From Sequoia sempervirens (lineage: Eukaryota > Streptophyta > Pinopsida > Cupressales > Cupressaceae), in contig VDFB02000001.1 in NCBI GenBank assembly GCA_007258455.2, forward strand, positions 12,566,754 through 12,630,753: a stretch of 64,000 bases of DNA, written 5' to 3'. Below are positions 24,867 to 36,300 of the stretch, piece after piece (within the stretch, counting starts at the first letter, position 1; each line of letters opens with the position of its first letter). A program made the position numbers and the translations under genes. The notes below the pieces were generated by a model. The model ran no database searches. It worked only from the letters and a program-made list of their open reading frames with translations, and was not told the DNA's origin.

Positions 24867-25557
24867 TGTTGTAATTAGCTAAATTAGAACAATAACAAGA
24901 CTTGTCCTAAATATGTACAAGGAACAAACCAGTTAGATAAACAAAGCTTATCATAGGTGTGTTTGATTACTCCTTTATTGTTTTCATGGACACTTATGGT
25001 ATGCTACTATTTTAATGCTTGTAGCCATTAGATTACACGTTTATGGATGTTTTGCATATATATTTGATTAGGGACCTTTCATTGCTCAAATAACATTGTT
25101 TTATCCAATGCAAGAAGCCTAGGAGCCGCAAGGAGGGTGTCAAATGGAAGTGGAGTAGTGGGAAGGATTGAGATGATGCGAGTCCAAGCCAATGGGATTC
25201 ATCATTCCACCATGCAATGACAGGTCCCTTTTCATTTTATATGCAATTTATTTTATGTTATCTATATGCGTATAATCTCTTCTTTATAAGCATTAGAATA
25301 GCTAGTCCCTTGGCTTGTGAGGGACACTATACACTCATGATTATCAGTAAAGATTACATTTGCAATACATATTGGTTCTCTTTCTTATTTTTTTGTAATT
25401 GCAAAATTGGAATAAATGCAATCTATTTTGAAAATGTCTTTAATGCACATTAATGAACATAGTAGAACATGATGTATCTTTTAATGTTTGAATGAAAACA
25501 CAAAATAATAAACACTAAGTTACTTGATTTTAGTTGACATCTAAAAATCAGGTAACA
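24867..25557 (+). mobile_element. LTR-like block of family X (tentative 3' LTR)
   Basis: Starts tgttgtaatt and ends ggtaaca, 691 bases, TG...CA ends; preceded by a conserved tract shared with the minus-oriented block at 10503-11177, and similar to that block over most of its length. Its right end is the right end of the insertion in LINE-1. Confidence 0.45.
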
Positions 25558-28500
25558 ATCAGTACAAGGGGAAGTTGCGGAGGAGGATAGGAACTGGATG
25601 ATGATAAGATGCATAATATTGAGAGGAATGAACACTTTTTTCTTATTAATATCTATGGATTGATTTCCACAATTGGAAAAAGGAATCTGTGGCAGCAAAC
25701 CACCAATAGAATGAAAAAATTTAGAGGTGAAAATGGGATCATTGTAGGGGATTTCAATGCAACGTTAAATAATGAACATAAGAAAGGTGGTTTAATAAGG
25801 ATCACAAATGTTCAACAAGATTTCCAAGTATTTATAGAGAACAATTAGCTAAATGATGTGCAGGCTAAGAATGGTGTATACACGTGGTTGAATTGGAGGA
25901 AGGGTTTCGCAAATATTGTTGAATGATTGGATAGATTTCTGCTCTTCAATGAATGGGATGGGCAAGTGAACTTGCATGAAGTAGAAATATCGCCACTCAT
26001 GGTATCATACCACTTCTTGATGCAACTAAAAATCATGCCTGATGAACTGCCATAGGGAAACCCTTTCTAATTTGAGAATATGTGGTTAAGGGATGAAAAA
26101 CTCCCGGACCTGGTGGCTAGCTAGTGGAATGAAGCTAGGATAGGGAACAACTCCAAATTGTTCAAGATCATTAATAATTTGGGCTATGTCAAGCTAAATT
26201 GAAAGAATGGAATAAGACACATTTCAAGAACACCTTCTTAGAAAAAGAAATAGTAGAACAGGATCTAGTGGCCTTAAATGATCACATCATCAAGAGTGGG
26301 ATGAGGGAAGAGGAATTTGAAATAGAAAAATCCCTAAAGGGTGAACTAGCTGGAATATTGAAAAGAGAAGTGTTTTTGGAGACAAAAATCTAAAGAGACA
26401 TGATTGAAGGGTACAAGAACAAAAAAAAATTCATAGAACAACTATGGCCAACATAAGCAAGAGTAGGATCAAAAAAATTAGGAGGGAGCATGGTGTGATG
26501 GCACAATCCATGGAGTAGGCCAACACCAAAGTAGTGAGGTTCTTTGAGTCAATCCTGAATAGGGATGCACTGAAGCACATAAATATGAGGGATAAACTCC
26601 TTAATTCCATCCATGCAATTATTAATGCAAATCAAAATGAGGCCTTATTCCAATGCATTGGAAAGGAATAAGTTAGGGAAACTACATTTCAATTAAACCC
26701 TAGCAAAGATCCAGGACCTGATGGATTCTCAACTAGGTTTTTTTAGAAGTTTTGGGAGGTTGTTGGGGATGACCTAATGTTGGTTGTTGAAGAATCAAGG
26801 AGAAAGATGAGCATGCTAGGATCCCTAAACCATACCTTCTTGGCCTTAATTCTTAAGAAAAAGAACCCACAAGAAATGAGTGACTTTAGGTTGCTTTCTC
26901 TTTGTAACACAATTTACAAGATACCAAAATTATTGCCAATAGACTCAAGGAAGTCATAAAGTCAATCATCTTAGTGGAGAAAAGTGGGTTCGCACCCAGG
27001 AGATCAATAGTGGAAGGCATCATAATAGCACATGAAACTATACATTCATAAAGGAAGGCAAGAGATGCTTGCATGATTCCCAAACTTGATATTCTAAAGG
27101 CCTATGACTTGATGGATAGATAGTCTTTGGTGGAAGTGCCAGAAAAGTTTGGGTTTAGTGCGAGGTGGATCAACTGGGTTAGAAGTTGTATTTCTAAACC
27201 AAAATTCTCAATCCTAGTAAATGGTGTTGCACATGTCTTCTTTGCTTCCTCTAGGGGTCTTAGGCAAGGAGACCCATTGTCTCCCTTTCTATTCATTATG
27301 ATGGCAAAGGCTCTTGGCAAGGGCATTTGGTAAGGTGTGACTATGGCTAACGAGCTGGACCCTATTACCCATCAACAATTTGTGGATGACACCATTTTGT
27401 TTGGTGCTACTTGCATGAAGGAAGCCAAGACTACCAAAACATTCCTTGATTGCTATTTGGCATCTAGGTAGGGTATTAACTAGAGGAAATCAAAGGTCTT
27501 CTTTCTAAACACCCAACTGCATCTCCAAAAATACTTGGAAAGAATTCTGAACTTGAGGGTGGAAAAAATTCTTGGGCGTTTCTTGGGGATGCCCCTATCT
27601 GCAAGAATTAATAAAAAATGTTATTGGGAAAGCTTAATCAACAGTTGCAAAAATAAGGTGGAAACTTTGAAAGGAAAATAGTTGTCCTTAGTTGGAAGAT
27701 TTATGATGATTAAAGTGGTCCTATCAACCATTCCACTTTACTCTATGGCATGCTTAAAAATTACCAAGGTGATGGAGGAGGACCTTAACCAGATCCTTAG
27801 TAGGTTGTTTTGGAGTGGTGTCAGGGATCAACAAAAATTCCCTCTAGTTGCTTGGGACAAAATCTGCTCTCCAGAAGAGGCTGATGGGGTAGGCATTAGA
27901 TAGTTAGCAATAATGGATTTGGCTATGGGGGCCAAGCTATCTTGGAATACTTATGCAAAAGGAGAACATAAATGGGTCATAATTCTTAGAAGAAAGTACC
28001 TTGACTCAGACAAGCCTACCCATATTCTAACCACTATGGATCCTCCCAAGGGCTCTGCAATTTGGAATTATATATTGGAGTGTAGGGACATTGTCACAAA
28101 ACATGTGACTTGGGAAATTAGAAATGGGAAAAGTGCTTCATTTTGGAATGGATTGTAGGGTGGGTTGGAGCTCATCACTAGCCATCCCAACCTAGAGGAT
28201 ATCAAAAGGGAGACCCTCTACATTTGAGGTAGTAAGGTCTACAACTATGAAACTACAACCATACAAAATAGACTACCGCTTTGGTAGTGGCACTCTATAT
28301 AGGATATTGATGTGCCCCAAGACTAGAAGGTGGCACTTTCCATAATCCTAAGAAATAGAACCTTTGTTCCCTCCAATCAATAGGACATCATTAGATGGTG
28401 TGGGTCTTCTATAGGCTTCTACAAAGTTAAATTTGGGTATAAAGTCAAGGAAGCTACAATTACAAGACAAAATTGGCTGAGAAAACTTATCTGGAATAAA

Positions 28501-29478
28501 AATTGTCTTTCGAAGGCAGGGTTTTTGCTTGGATGACAATACAAAAAAGGATTCTTACTGAAGATCAATTGGAAATTTTTGGTGTTCAGGGGTTGAGGCG
28601 ATGTGTACAATGCAATTGTAGCAATGAAAGAACCAACCACATCCTTTTGACATGTCCATATGTGAATGCCTATTGGAAATTCTTCATGAGGAAGGTGGAC
28701 TCTAATGCTCAATATGGTCCCTAGTTGTGGAAATGTGGTTTAATATGTGGCCATAGAACTGTAGGAAATCAATCTATGATAACCTCTGGTTTGTTATTCA
28801 CTCCGCCATTATTTGTGATATCTGGAAGGAACAAAGTAGGAGGATCTTCCAAGAAAAGGAAATGGAAATTAAGAGGTTCTGTAGCAACATTGAAGGTCAC
28901 ATAACAAAATTAGTCAATGAAGCTCCCTACAAAAAATCAAGCAAGAAGAGGGTATTTACGAGTTGGGATGATGAGATATCAAATTTTTTTTCAGGCCTTA
29001 AATTCCCTCCATGTGTGGGGTAGGGGTGGCCAGTCAAGAAAAAAGGAAGCAGGTGAGATGGGAGGCCCCAAAGTCTGACTGGATCAAGGTCAATTTTGAT
29101 GGTGCCTCAAAGGGAAACCCTAGTCTGAGTGGTGCTAGCTATATTATGCGTGATGAACAAGGACAGTTCCTAGTAGAAAGGTCTATCTATCTAGGAAATA
29201 ACACCAACAACATTGTGGATTTCAAAGACACTAATTGGCCTATAATTGGGGTGGTAGATTGGTGCTAAACACATTCACCTTGAGGAGGACTCCCTCATTA
29301 CTATAAATTCCATTCAACTCAATAATTATCCAAACTGGAAGCTTTTCCAATGGCTTTGGGCCATCAAAGAATTGCTTGAGGGATTTGAGGAGTGTAAGAA
29401 AATCCACATATACAGGGAGGGAAATCAATTAGAAGATGAACTAGAAAAAGCAACAATGGAAAAGACACAACAATGAGG
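25558..29478 (+). pseudogene. LINE-1 ORF2, rest of endonuclease, reverse transcriptase, zinc-binding, RNase H (broken)
   Basis: Encodes target-primed reverse transcription. In order: end of endonuclease (25609-25990; GDFNAT with the catalytic Asp-Asn, then LDRFL), RT palm and fingers (about 26640-27450; NPSKDPGPDGF, KKKNPQEMSDFR, RQGDPLSPFLF at 27261-27293, and the catalytic FVDD at 27379-27390, intact), thumb (27682-27903), zinc-binding region (28503-28724; CVQC then H and C), and RNase H (29011-29475; KVNFDGASKGNP with the first Asp, EEDS, and HIYREGNQ). Stops are frequent and mostly explained by Trp or Gln codons changed to TAG (for example in FF-KFW near 26740). The element cannot move by itself. 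Confidence 0.85.
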
Positions 29479-29905
29479 TGTTTGACACATAGACATGAAA
29501 TCGATGGATCCTGGTAACAATGATGTGTGGGATAGCCTCATTCATATGCACATTGGGTATGGTTGGATTTCTATGTTAGCCAATACACATAAATTGGAAA
29601 GTGTTCCTAAGCACATAATAGTTATTTGGAGTTAAGCTTTGTGTATAGTTGGGAGTCTGTTGGCACTGATGCAGAGGGTGAAAAGATGGGGCTTTGTCAT
29701 CTTAATGTGTGGTGGAATGGAAAGATACAATTCTAGGTTGGACCCAACAATTAATATCCCACAAGGCAGGTCGCAAGATCTTAAATTAAGTGTCGAACAA
29801 TACAACAATTAATGAGTGATCAAGCACCCATCATGACAACACAAGGCTAGCTATTATAAATAGGTAGTGGAGGCAACTGATGACCCATTATATTTTTTGG
29901 TTTAG
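29479..29905 (+). other. LINE-1 region between RNase H and the unknown ORF
   Basis: Broken reading frames that continue the coding look of the flanks; no domain recognised. Confidence 0.4.
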
Positions 29906-30624
29906 TGCTCTGATGACTGGGATGTGATGGACACACCAATATGCTTGAACTCTATAAGAAGGGAAATGTATTTTCAGGGGGAGGTCACAGGTAAAAGGTT
30001 GAAGGCCATCCTTGCTACAAAGCATCCTTTGGTCTTGCAAGAAGTTAAGAAAGTGTTGGGGTGGAGTTCCTTATTATGTATCACTACTACAAGTTAAACA
30101 CAAATGTCACGACAATGTTTTTTGTATTGCTTTTATACATGGGCGTGACTAAGGCCAAGGCCAAGTTGCTATGCCAAAAGATATTCTTGCATGCCTTTCT
30201 CGATGAAATTGATGTAGCCCTAGATAATGTGGATGAAAATATTCTCACTCCACTACCACAAAAATACTACATGTTGTTGGGTTGAGGGTTGGAGGTGAAT
30301 AAATTCCCCATTGTCTGCACCCTTAAGCTAGAGGCATTGGAAAGGTGATGGGGGGAAATGGAGCGGAGGATAAACTTTCTAAAGAGGGTGGCTGGAATCA
30401 CCTTTGTGCCAGGGGTGGGATGGGTGAAGGATTGCATAAATGTGGAAGGGATAGAGTTGGATGTTGAAGATGATGACGAGGAGGATTGGGGTTTGGGCCT
30501 GAGCAAGGAATGGGTGGTGAATGACTTTAGGGATATTGACGAGATCATGAATAATCCGACCCATCATGCTTGTGGCAACGACTATCCTGTGGTGGTTAGT
30601 ACGCTAGTGGCAAGGAAATTGTAA
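29906..30624 (+). pseudogene. Unknown ORF downstream of LINE-1 RNase H (broken)
   Basis: A chain of open stretches that follow one another with single frame changes: 29906-30097 (CSDDWDVMDTPICL...), 30061-30285 and 30358-30624. The composition is that of a real protein: charged and hydrophobic residues alternate, two hydrophobic patches occur (TTMFFVLLLYMGV near 30112-30150), and the end has an acidic patch (EDDDEEDW). I do not recognise a family. Its position between RNase H and the LINE 3' end suggests it belongs to the element or to an older insertion in it. Captured host sequence is an alternative. Confidence 0.45.
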
Positions 30625-30990
30625 GAGGAAGGTAATGCTTAGCCCTAGGATGGTGGTGTCTACAATGGGAATGTGTTAAAAATAGGGTCTATCGATGTAA
30701 TTTTTTCTATAGTAGTCTCTTTTGTTATCATATCTATGAATTTGCAATTGTAAAACCAATTGGCCCTAATTGCATAGCTATGGATGCCTCCATGAAATAG
30801 AAAGTAATAAGGTTTTTTTTGCAATTACTCTAAGGGTGGAATACGATGTATATACCAAAGCTTATGCATATTGGTAAAGGATGTACAAGGTAGTATTGGG
30901 ATGGGATACTAAACACAACTTTCACTGTAATTTTTTGATAATTAATATAATGGGTGTTGCCCCTTAGCAACTATTTATCTATCAATTTTT
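30625..30990 (+). other. Likely LINE-1 3' untranslated region
   Basis: Non-coding, ends near gggtgttgccccttagc and a T-rich stretch; this looks like the 3' end of plant L1 elements, but no poly(A) or simple-repeat tail marks the exact end. Confidence 0.4.
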
Positions 30991-33429
30991 TTTGGTTTTT
31001 TATTGTTGCATGTTAAAAAAGGAAGATTTATTTTGTGAATAGAAGAAGTTTATGTAGGAAAATCTTGTAACAAATTAATCTAGAATCCCTAAAAAGGTTC
31101 TTGAAATTGGAGAAAAATCAAACTTTTGACTCATCCAAGTGTGTCAAACCTTGACAATGAAGACCTTGGAGAGACTTGAGTGTTGTTTATTTTTAGGAGA
31201 GGTAGGGTGAGTTCCAAGTGATCTCATTATTTCCAACTTGATCATTTCAAATAGCACATTAATTGGTTGGTGCTAGAAGGAGGGCCTTGATATTGGAATC
31301 TATATGAGCATCTATGATGAATATAATAGGAAAAAGAAACATTAAATTGCTAAGCATTTTTAATTACCACAAAACTAGAGCTAACAGAGGAATACCTAAG
31401 GCTAGAATTTTTTAATCAACATCAATTTATCTAAGAAATATTGATGATATCATGGATTCCTCATATAACTTGTGTTATGATACCGATTGATAATTTCAAC
31501 AACCTATACAAGGATATATGCACTTTCTAACTTACTACTATCTGAGGTGACAATATTTTTCCTAAAAAATATTACTCTATAAAATCTCTTATAGGACTCA
31601 AATTAAAAGATAAATTAATTTCACATGGAAGTGTTAGTAGTGAATGAGGCAAGGTGGACCCTAGATAGAACCTCAATTTACTCACATTGTAAAAGTGTGG
31701 ATATTCCTTGACATCTCTACTTTTCCACAATATACAAAAGAATAACGCAAATGCAAGAAATGCAAGGTTGTAGGGAAATGGTCAAAATTAGGCAAGTTGC
31801 TTGAGAGGGTGACTTCCATGTATTCCTTTGTATATTAAGGCCATTTGTGGGGATGTGGGAATAACAAGATTATGAGAATATTTCCTCCCTACCACAAGAG
31901 CTCTACATCTTTGCAAAAACTCAACAATTCAACTTTATTGACTCGTCCCTTTTTATAGAAAAATCTAGTGACTTTATCAACAATCTAAATTTATTTTAGT
32001 ACAAATAAAACATTACAAACTCATGTCTAGAATGATTTAAAGGCTACAAAAGGAAAAAATAAAATTGAATGAAACTTGATATAAACACTGAGGTTATCTA
32101 ATGAGAATGATTTTTTTTTTTTGAAAAATGATAAAAAGTGGTATAAGACTATGGGAAAAACAATGAAGAATATATTTATTGTAGTAAAAAATTTGACCAT
32201 CTTGATATTGTGAAATGAATTCCTTCTATTTGGAAAAAAAATTAGGATCATAAAAATATTTGAAATGCCTATAATTTAAATCTTGGCCATGTGGGATTGA
32301 TTCTATCATTTGTAATATTGACCTAGCATGCATAAGAGATTTAAAACACAATATAATCATGTTCACAATAGACTTCTGAAACCTATTTTACCCCTATCTT
32401 TGGTATTTTATTGGATGTAAGGACATATGGTATTGAAAAATACCATTGGAAGATTGTCAAATCACAAGAGTAATGTTCTCTTAGGTTGTGATTGATTAAA
32501 TTGGCTTCATGATCATCAAAGAATATAAAAGACAACGACCAATCATGCAAGCATCCTAGATGAATGTGATGCAAATTAAGGTCCTTTTAGTGCTCCAAAA
32601 CAAAGTGTTCTTAGAATGGTTCTTTTATTCAATACATAAGATTTTTAAATATGAATTACTTAATTTAATTCACACTAAATTTCTTTAAATACCAAGATAT
32701 AACAATTAATTATGTAAACATGTACCAAGCTGATTCATAACAATTAATACAATAGGTGGGAGTTAGTAAAATTTAAATTTTGGTGGTTAATTCCATTTGG
32801 TGTGGGGATTACTCCCACATGCCTTGGGATTGACCTAGGATAATGAAAGTGTCAATATTGAGGCGGGAAATGAATGTATGGGTATAGGCACAAGGATGAG
32901 AGTATTAAACAAGTTATAAATGGTGAATGGATATGAATACTTGGAAACATGAAAAGATATGGTTGAATATATAAAAACATGTGTAAATGGACATGGGTGA
33001 AGGATTCAAAAATGAGCTCACTTTAAATACAAAAATATTCTATATTTATTTAGTTATTTATTTTTATTAGATTAACTTAAAGAAAATAATTACAATAAGA
33101 AAGAAACAACAAAATATGTTCAAAAGTAAATAAGAACCTTAACATGGGTATTCAAACCTCACCATCACACTAATTTATGCAAGAGTGCATTTATTTATTT
33201 ACTAACATGATAATAAATAAACCTAGCTACTCACCGCATTGTCCCATTTGGTTGCTTGCTCTTATTTATCATAGAAACATGAGATCTCATGATTTTTTTT
33301 GAAGTATAATGTATAATATGAAATATTCTCCATAAATGGTGGAGTAGCTACAATTTCAGATTATTATATTTTTCAGTAGCTACACTTTAAGAATTATAAT
33401 TTTAGTTATGAGTAAATAACTATCAAGAA
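30991..33429. other. Non-coding stretch, nothing recognised
   Basis: AT-rich with homopolymer runs (for example a run of T at 32111-32121). No open frame over 75 codons, no tRNA, no repeat partner in the window. Confidence 0.5.
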
Positions 33430-33828
33430 TTCCCTCAAATGTTTGGACATCTTTTGTCAAGCTTTTGGCTCAACCATTCAATGACACAATACTTAGTGTT
33501 ATTGACAATCCTTTCTTCCTTCACCTTTTGGCTTCAAGCCTTCAATTGGAAATGGATTGGATATGGAGAAATATTCAAATTTCTAAGTATCCCTTTTGCA
33601 TTCTAGGCTTCTCAGGTTGCCTTATGGAGAGCGTTCCTTTCCAAAATTGAAATTAAGCTTGCATACTAGATCATGAAGCCCCTTTCCTTGGCAGGGAAAT
33701 TGCAAGTTTGATCAAACATTATTGCATCCACTCACATGTATTAATCCTCATGTTGGGTTCCTTCTAAAGCCTCTAACATGAAGTTGGACAAGCTTCTCCA
33801 ATATTTTCTTTTGGCCTACTCTGAAAAC
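33430..33828 (+). pseudogene. LINE-2 ORF2 fragment, left part (reverse transcriptase C-terminal region)
   Basis: In one frame with stops: SQVALWRAFLSKIEIKLAY, then KPLSLAGKLQV, SSCWVPSK and MKLDKLLQYFL, the conserved string between the RT palm and thumb of plant LINEs, seen also in LINE-1 at 27670-27830 but clearly a different family. The fragment is cut at 33828 by the outer copia element and resumes at 63366. Confidence 0.7.
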
Positions 33829-34375
33829 TCTAAGGAAGTTAAGGTAACGACAAAACTTCCTACAATAATCTTGAGAGGAGGGTAACACAAAACTTTATAA
33901 ATCTTTACAACAGTTACAAAAAATTAAACAAAAATAAACATAAATATCATGCATACCACAACACAATGATTTACGTGTGGAAAACCCTTTCAGGAGAAAA
34001 ACCCCACACTCCAAAAGTTACCCAATATATTATTAAAAATCACAAAGATTACAATAAACTTTCAGAGCAAGCTTCTTATATGAATATCACCAACCAAAGA
34101 TCCAAAGGCAACATGATCATTATAGGGAAATACAAGCCAACAAAATATTTATCGTCAGATCTAAGACCTAATGATGAACGGTCTACATTTACAATAATAA
34201 AATATACATGAAATGTGGCTTTTGGGGGTGCTACCCACAAACCCCCACCAGGGCACGCGGATTTTCAGGGGGATGAGCCCCCCAAACCCCACAAGGGGGT
34301 ACCCCCTGCACCCCTTGTGCTTACTTATCAATAATAAACCTTTTTGTAATTGGAAGGTTGAGACACATTTTTCCA
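33829..34375 (-). repeat. Outer copia 3' LTR
   Basis: 547 bases, matching 62793-63365 with several indels; starts tctaagg (TG lost) and ends ttcca on the plus strand. Contains a GC-rich patch at 34225-34320 with the perfect palindrome agggggtaccccct (34294-34307). Confidence 0.85.
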
Positions 34376-34390
34376 AAAAATCTCCCACTT
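34376..34390 (-). promoter_or_regulatory. Outer copia polypurine tract
   Basis: On the minus strand aagtgggagattttt lies directly before the 3' LTR start (tggaaaaatg), the typical copia plus-strand primer. Confidence 0.75.
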
Positions 34391-34456
34391 AAAAACCATT
34401 TCCCTCCCATTAAGGGTAGCAATAGTTGGTATGATTTTTCCACAGTCCACGAAGTA

Positions 34457-34634
34457 TTAGAGCAAGGTTTTGGATTCAACTATGTATGTTTTTAGAGACA
34501 TTTTAGTGCTTTTAGAGATGTTTTGGATCACACTCAAAGGTGTTTTGGCTTTCCTCTTCCTGATGATGGATCACTGAGTGTGATTTGAAACGTCTCTGAA
34601 AACATACATAGTTGAATCCAAAAGATTGCTCTAA
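34457..34634. mobile_element. MITE with 49-base terminal inverted repeats
   Basis: 178 bases. The left arm (34457-34504, starts ttagagcaagg) is matched by the reverse complement of the right arm (34587-34634, ends ttgctctaa) with only a few mismatches. A TA lies on each side (34455-34456, 34635-34636), as a mariner-type TA duplication would give. It is non-coding and sits in the copia element between RNase H and the polypurine tract. Confidence 0.85.
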
Positions 34635-34754
34635 TAAATCTCCCACTTATTGAACACCTTACAAGAGGAACAAGAGGGAGCATAAAGATCATCTCTTAAT
34701 TGCTAGGAGTCAAAAGACCCATAGACTTTGAACACCATCTGAACTTCTTTTTGT

Positions 34755-35029
34755 TCACATGCTTAGTTAAATAATCAAAACAATCATCAAAGTGTCTACC
34801 TTAACCAGCTTCATGTTGTCGTCTTCGACCATATCTCTAACAAAATGATACAATACATCAATGTGCTTGGCCCTGGCATGAAATGTTGGGTTCTTAGCTA
34901 GGAAAATTGCACTCTGATTGTCATAATAAACTGTCACTACAACTTGTTTTATTCCAATATTTGAACAGTCTCTTAAGGAAAACAAAATATTTATAAGCAT
35001 GAGTAGCTGCCATAAACTTCAGTAGTGTA
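34755..35029 (-). pseudogene. Outer copia RNase H, C-terminal part
   Basis: Minus-strand frame with FMAATHAYK, then VTVYYDNQSAIFLAKNPTFH and ARAKHIDVLYHFVRDMVED, the standard end of copia polyproteins; the Asp of YYDNQSA is a catalytic RNase H residue and is kept. The start of the domain lies on the other side of the inserted gypsy element, at 59769-59900. Confidence 0.88.
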
Positions 35030-35034
35030 GAAAG
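35030..35034. repeat. Target-site duplication of the gypsy element, left copy
   Basis: gaaag directly before the 5' LTR; the same five bases follow the 3' LTR at 59764-59768. Confidence 0.92.
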
Positions 35035-36300
35035 TGTAGACACCGAAATCTGGTCTAAGCCTATGACTTCAATTTCTTCATAATTTGTATTTTCATGGTC
35101 ATGATTAAATAATGTCAATTATTTAATTATTCTCTAAAGTTCTTCATTTCTTTATTAATTAAATAAATCTATTTATTTAATTAATTTACCTTAACCTTAA
35201 TTCATCTATTAATTAAATAATCTTAATTATTTAATTAATTCTCATTTTCTTTATTCTATCTGATTAATTGAATAAACGCTTTTTATTTAATTATGTTACT
35301 AACCTTATCGTTCTTGTCAAATTAAATAAATTCTTATTTAATTTACCCTTTATCATATGCCAACTATAATTAAATAAATAATTTATTTATTTAATTATTC
35401 ATTTAATCTCTTCAACACTTAATTAAATAAATCTTATTTATTTAATTATTCTTCAAATATCAAATCTTGAATTAAATAAATCATTTAATTCATAAAAAAT
35501 CTATTTTAACGCATTCCTCTATATTTAGATAATCGTGTAAGTTATATAAGTATTCACTCTCGCTCGACTCAAGATCTATTTAAATTGGCCAGTTAACTCT
35601 GGATTTAGTGTCTGAGTGGCTTTCACGAGTAATCTCTTTGTCTTATCAGTTAGTCATCTAATTCTAACTCAATTGCATGTACATGCATATTAATTAAACA
35701 TCTCTATTTAATTAATTAAATCTTGTACGTGCATTCGAACAAAGCGTTGCTTTAATTCTATCTTTATCTTTGTCATGCAAAGAATATTCTTCTATTTTTG
35801 GAATACCAAACTCAAAGATTAAATCATTTATTTAATCTTTATTTCTATTTCTAGTTCTTATCACTCATGTCACTACTAACAGTTATCATAATGCATGTCC
35901 AATCTTTCAATCTCAATTGTTCGTTGATCTTTCGATCTTGACTTGTCATTCGAATGATCAATTTTCTATAAATTGATCTGTCTTTCATCATTTCAATCTC
36001 TCCCAAAATCTTATGACTTTTGGAAGCATATATATTATTTGAATCTTCGATGTTTTGCTAAATCACTATCACAAGCTATACTTGCACAAGAGAAATTTGA
36101 GGAAAATTATACTACAAGGTAAAAATGGAGAAGGGAAATCGAGGTTATACATGGAATTACGTAGATATTGGGTGAGATTGTTCAGTTTATTTATGTTTTT
36201 ATCTTTCCTTTGTTCTCTATTGTTTAGCTTAGATTGCATTAGAGCTTTGATTGCATTGTTGTGTGCTTTTAACCTTTCATTGCATTTTCTAGATGTTACA
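35035..36300 (+). repeat. Gypsy-1 5' LTR
   Basis: Starts tgtagacaccg and ends agatgttaca. Region 35105-35490 is a series of AT palindromes built on aattaaataaa/tttatttaatt. A TATA-like catatatatta at about 36027 could be the promoter. By eye it differs from the 3' LTR at roughly one base in twenty in the regions compared. Confidence 0.93.

Larger units (their letters stand above)
19428..25557. mobile_element. 6.1-kb insertion inside LINE-1 endonuclease (LTR-type ends)
   Basis: The endonuclease sequence breaks at 19427 and resumes at 25558. The insert starts tgttag and ends ggtaaca, and is flanked by agcag (19423-19427) and atcag (25558-25562), a 5-base duplication with one mismatch. These are LTR-retrotransposon traits. 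However, the left end does not match the right-end LTR-like block (24867-25557), so the left part may be a different or rearranged element. No gag or pol domain is recognisable; the reading frames inside (all under 95 codons) look random. Confidence 0.65.
17346..30990 (+). mobile_element. LINE-1: plant L1-type retrotransposon with RNase H, split by an insertion
   Basis: A non-LTR retrotransposon read on the plus strand: ORF1 (DUF4283-type), then ORF2 with APE-like endonuclease, reverse transcriptase, zinc-binding region and C-terminal RNase H, then an unknown ORF and a 3' tail with no clear poly(A). The endonuclease is interrupted by foreign DNA at 19428-25557. Both ORFs carry many stops and frame shifts, so the element is dead. 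The 5' end could lie upstream of 17346 and the 3' end (placed after gggtgttgccccttagc near 30950) is approximate; no target-site duplication was found. Confidence 0.85.

Noticed and set aside
19428..25557. Complete LTR retrotransposon with paired LTRs
   Set aside because: The right LTR-like block has no matching partner at the left end.
33824..33828. aaaac as target-site duplication of the outer copia element
   Set aside because: The right flank reads caaca; the match is too weak to claim, although a one-base shift would give four of five.
35105..35490. CRISPR-like array or bacterial repeats in the LTR
   Set aside because: The repeats are palindromic AT words of varying length without unique spacers of fixed size, in a plant retrotransposon LTR.
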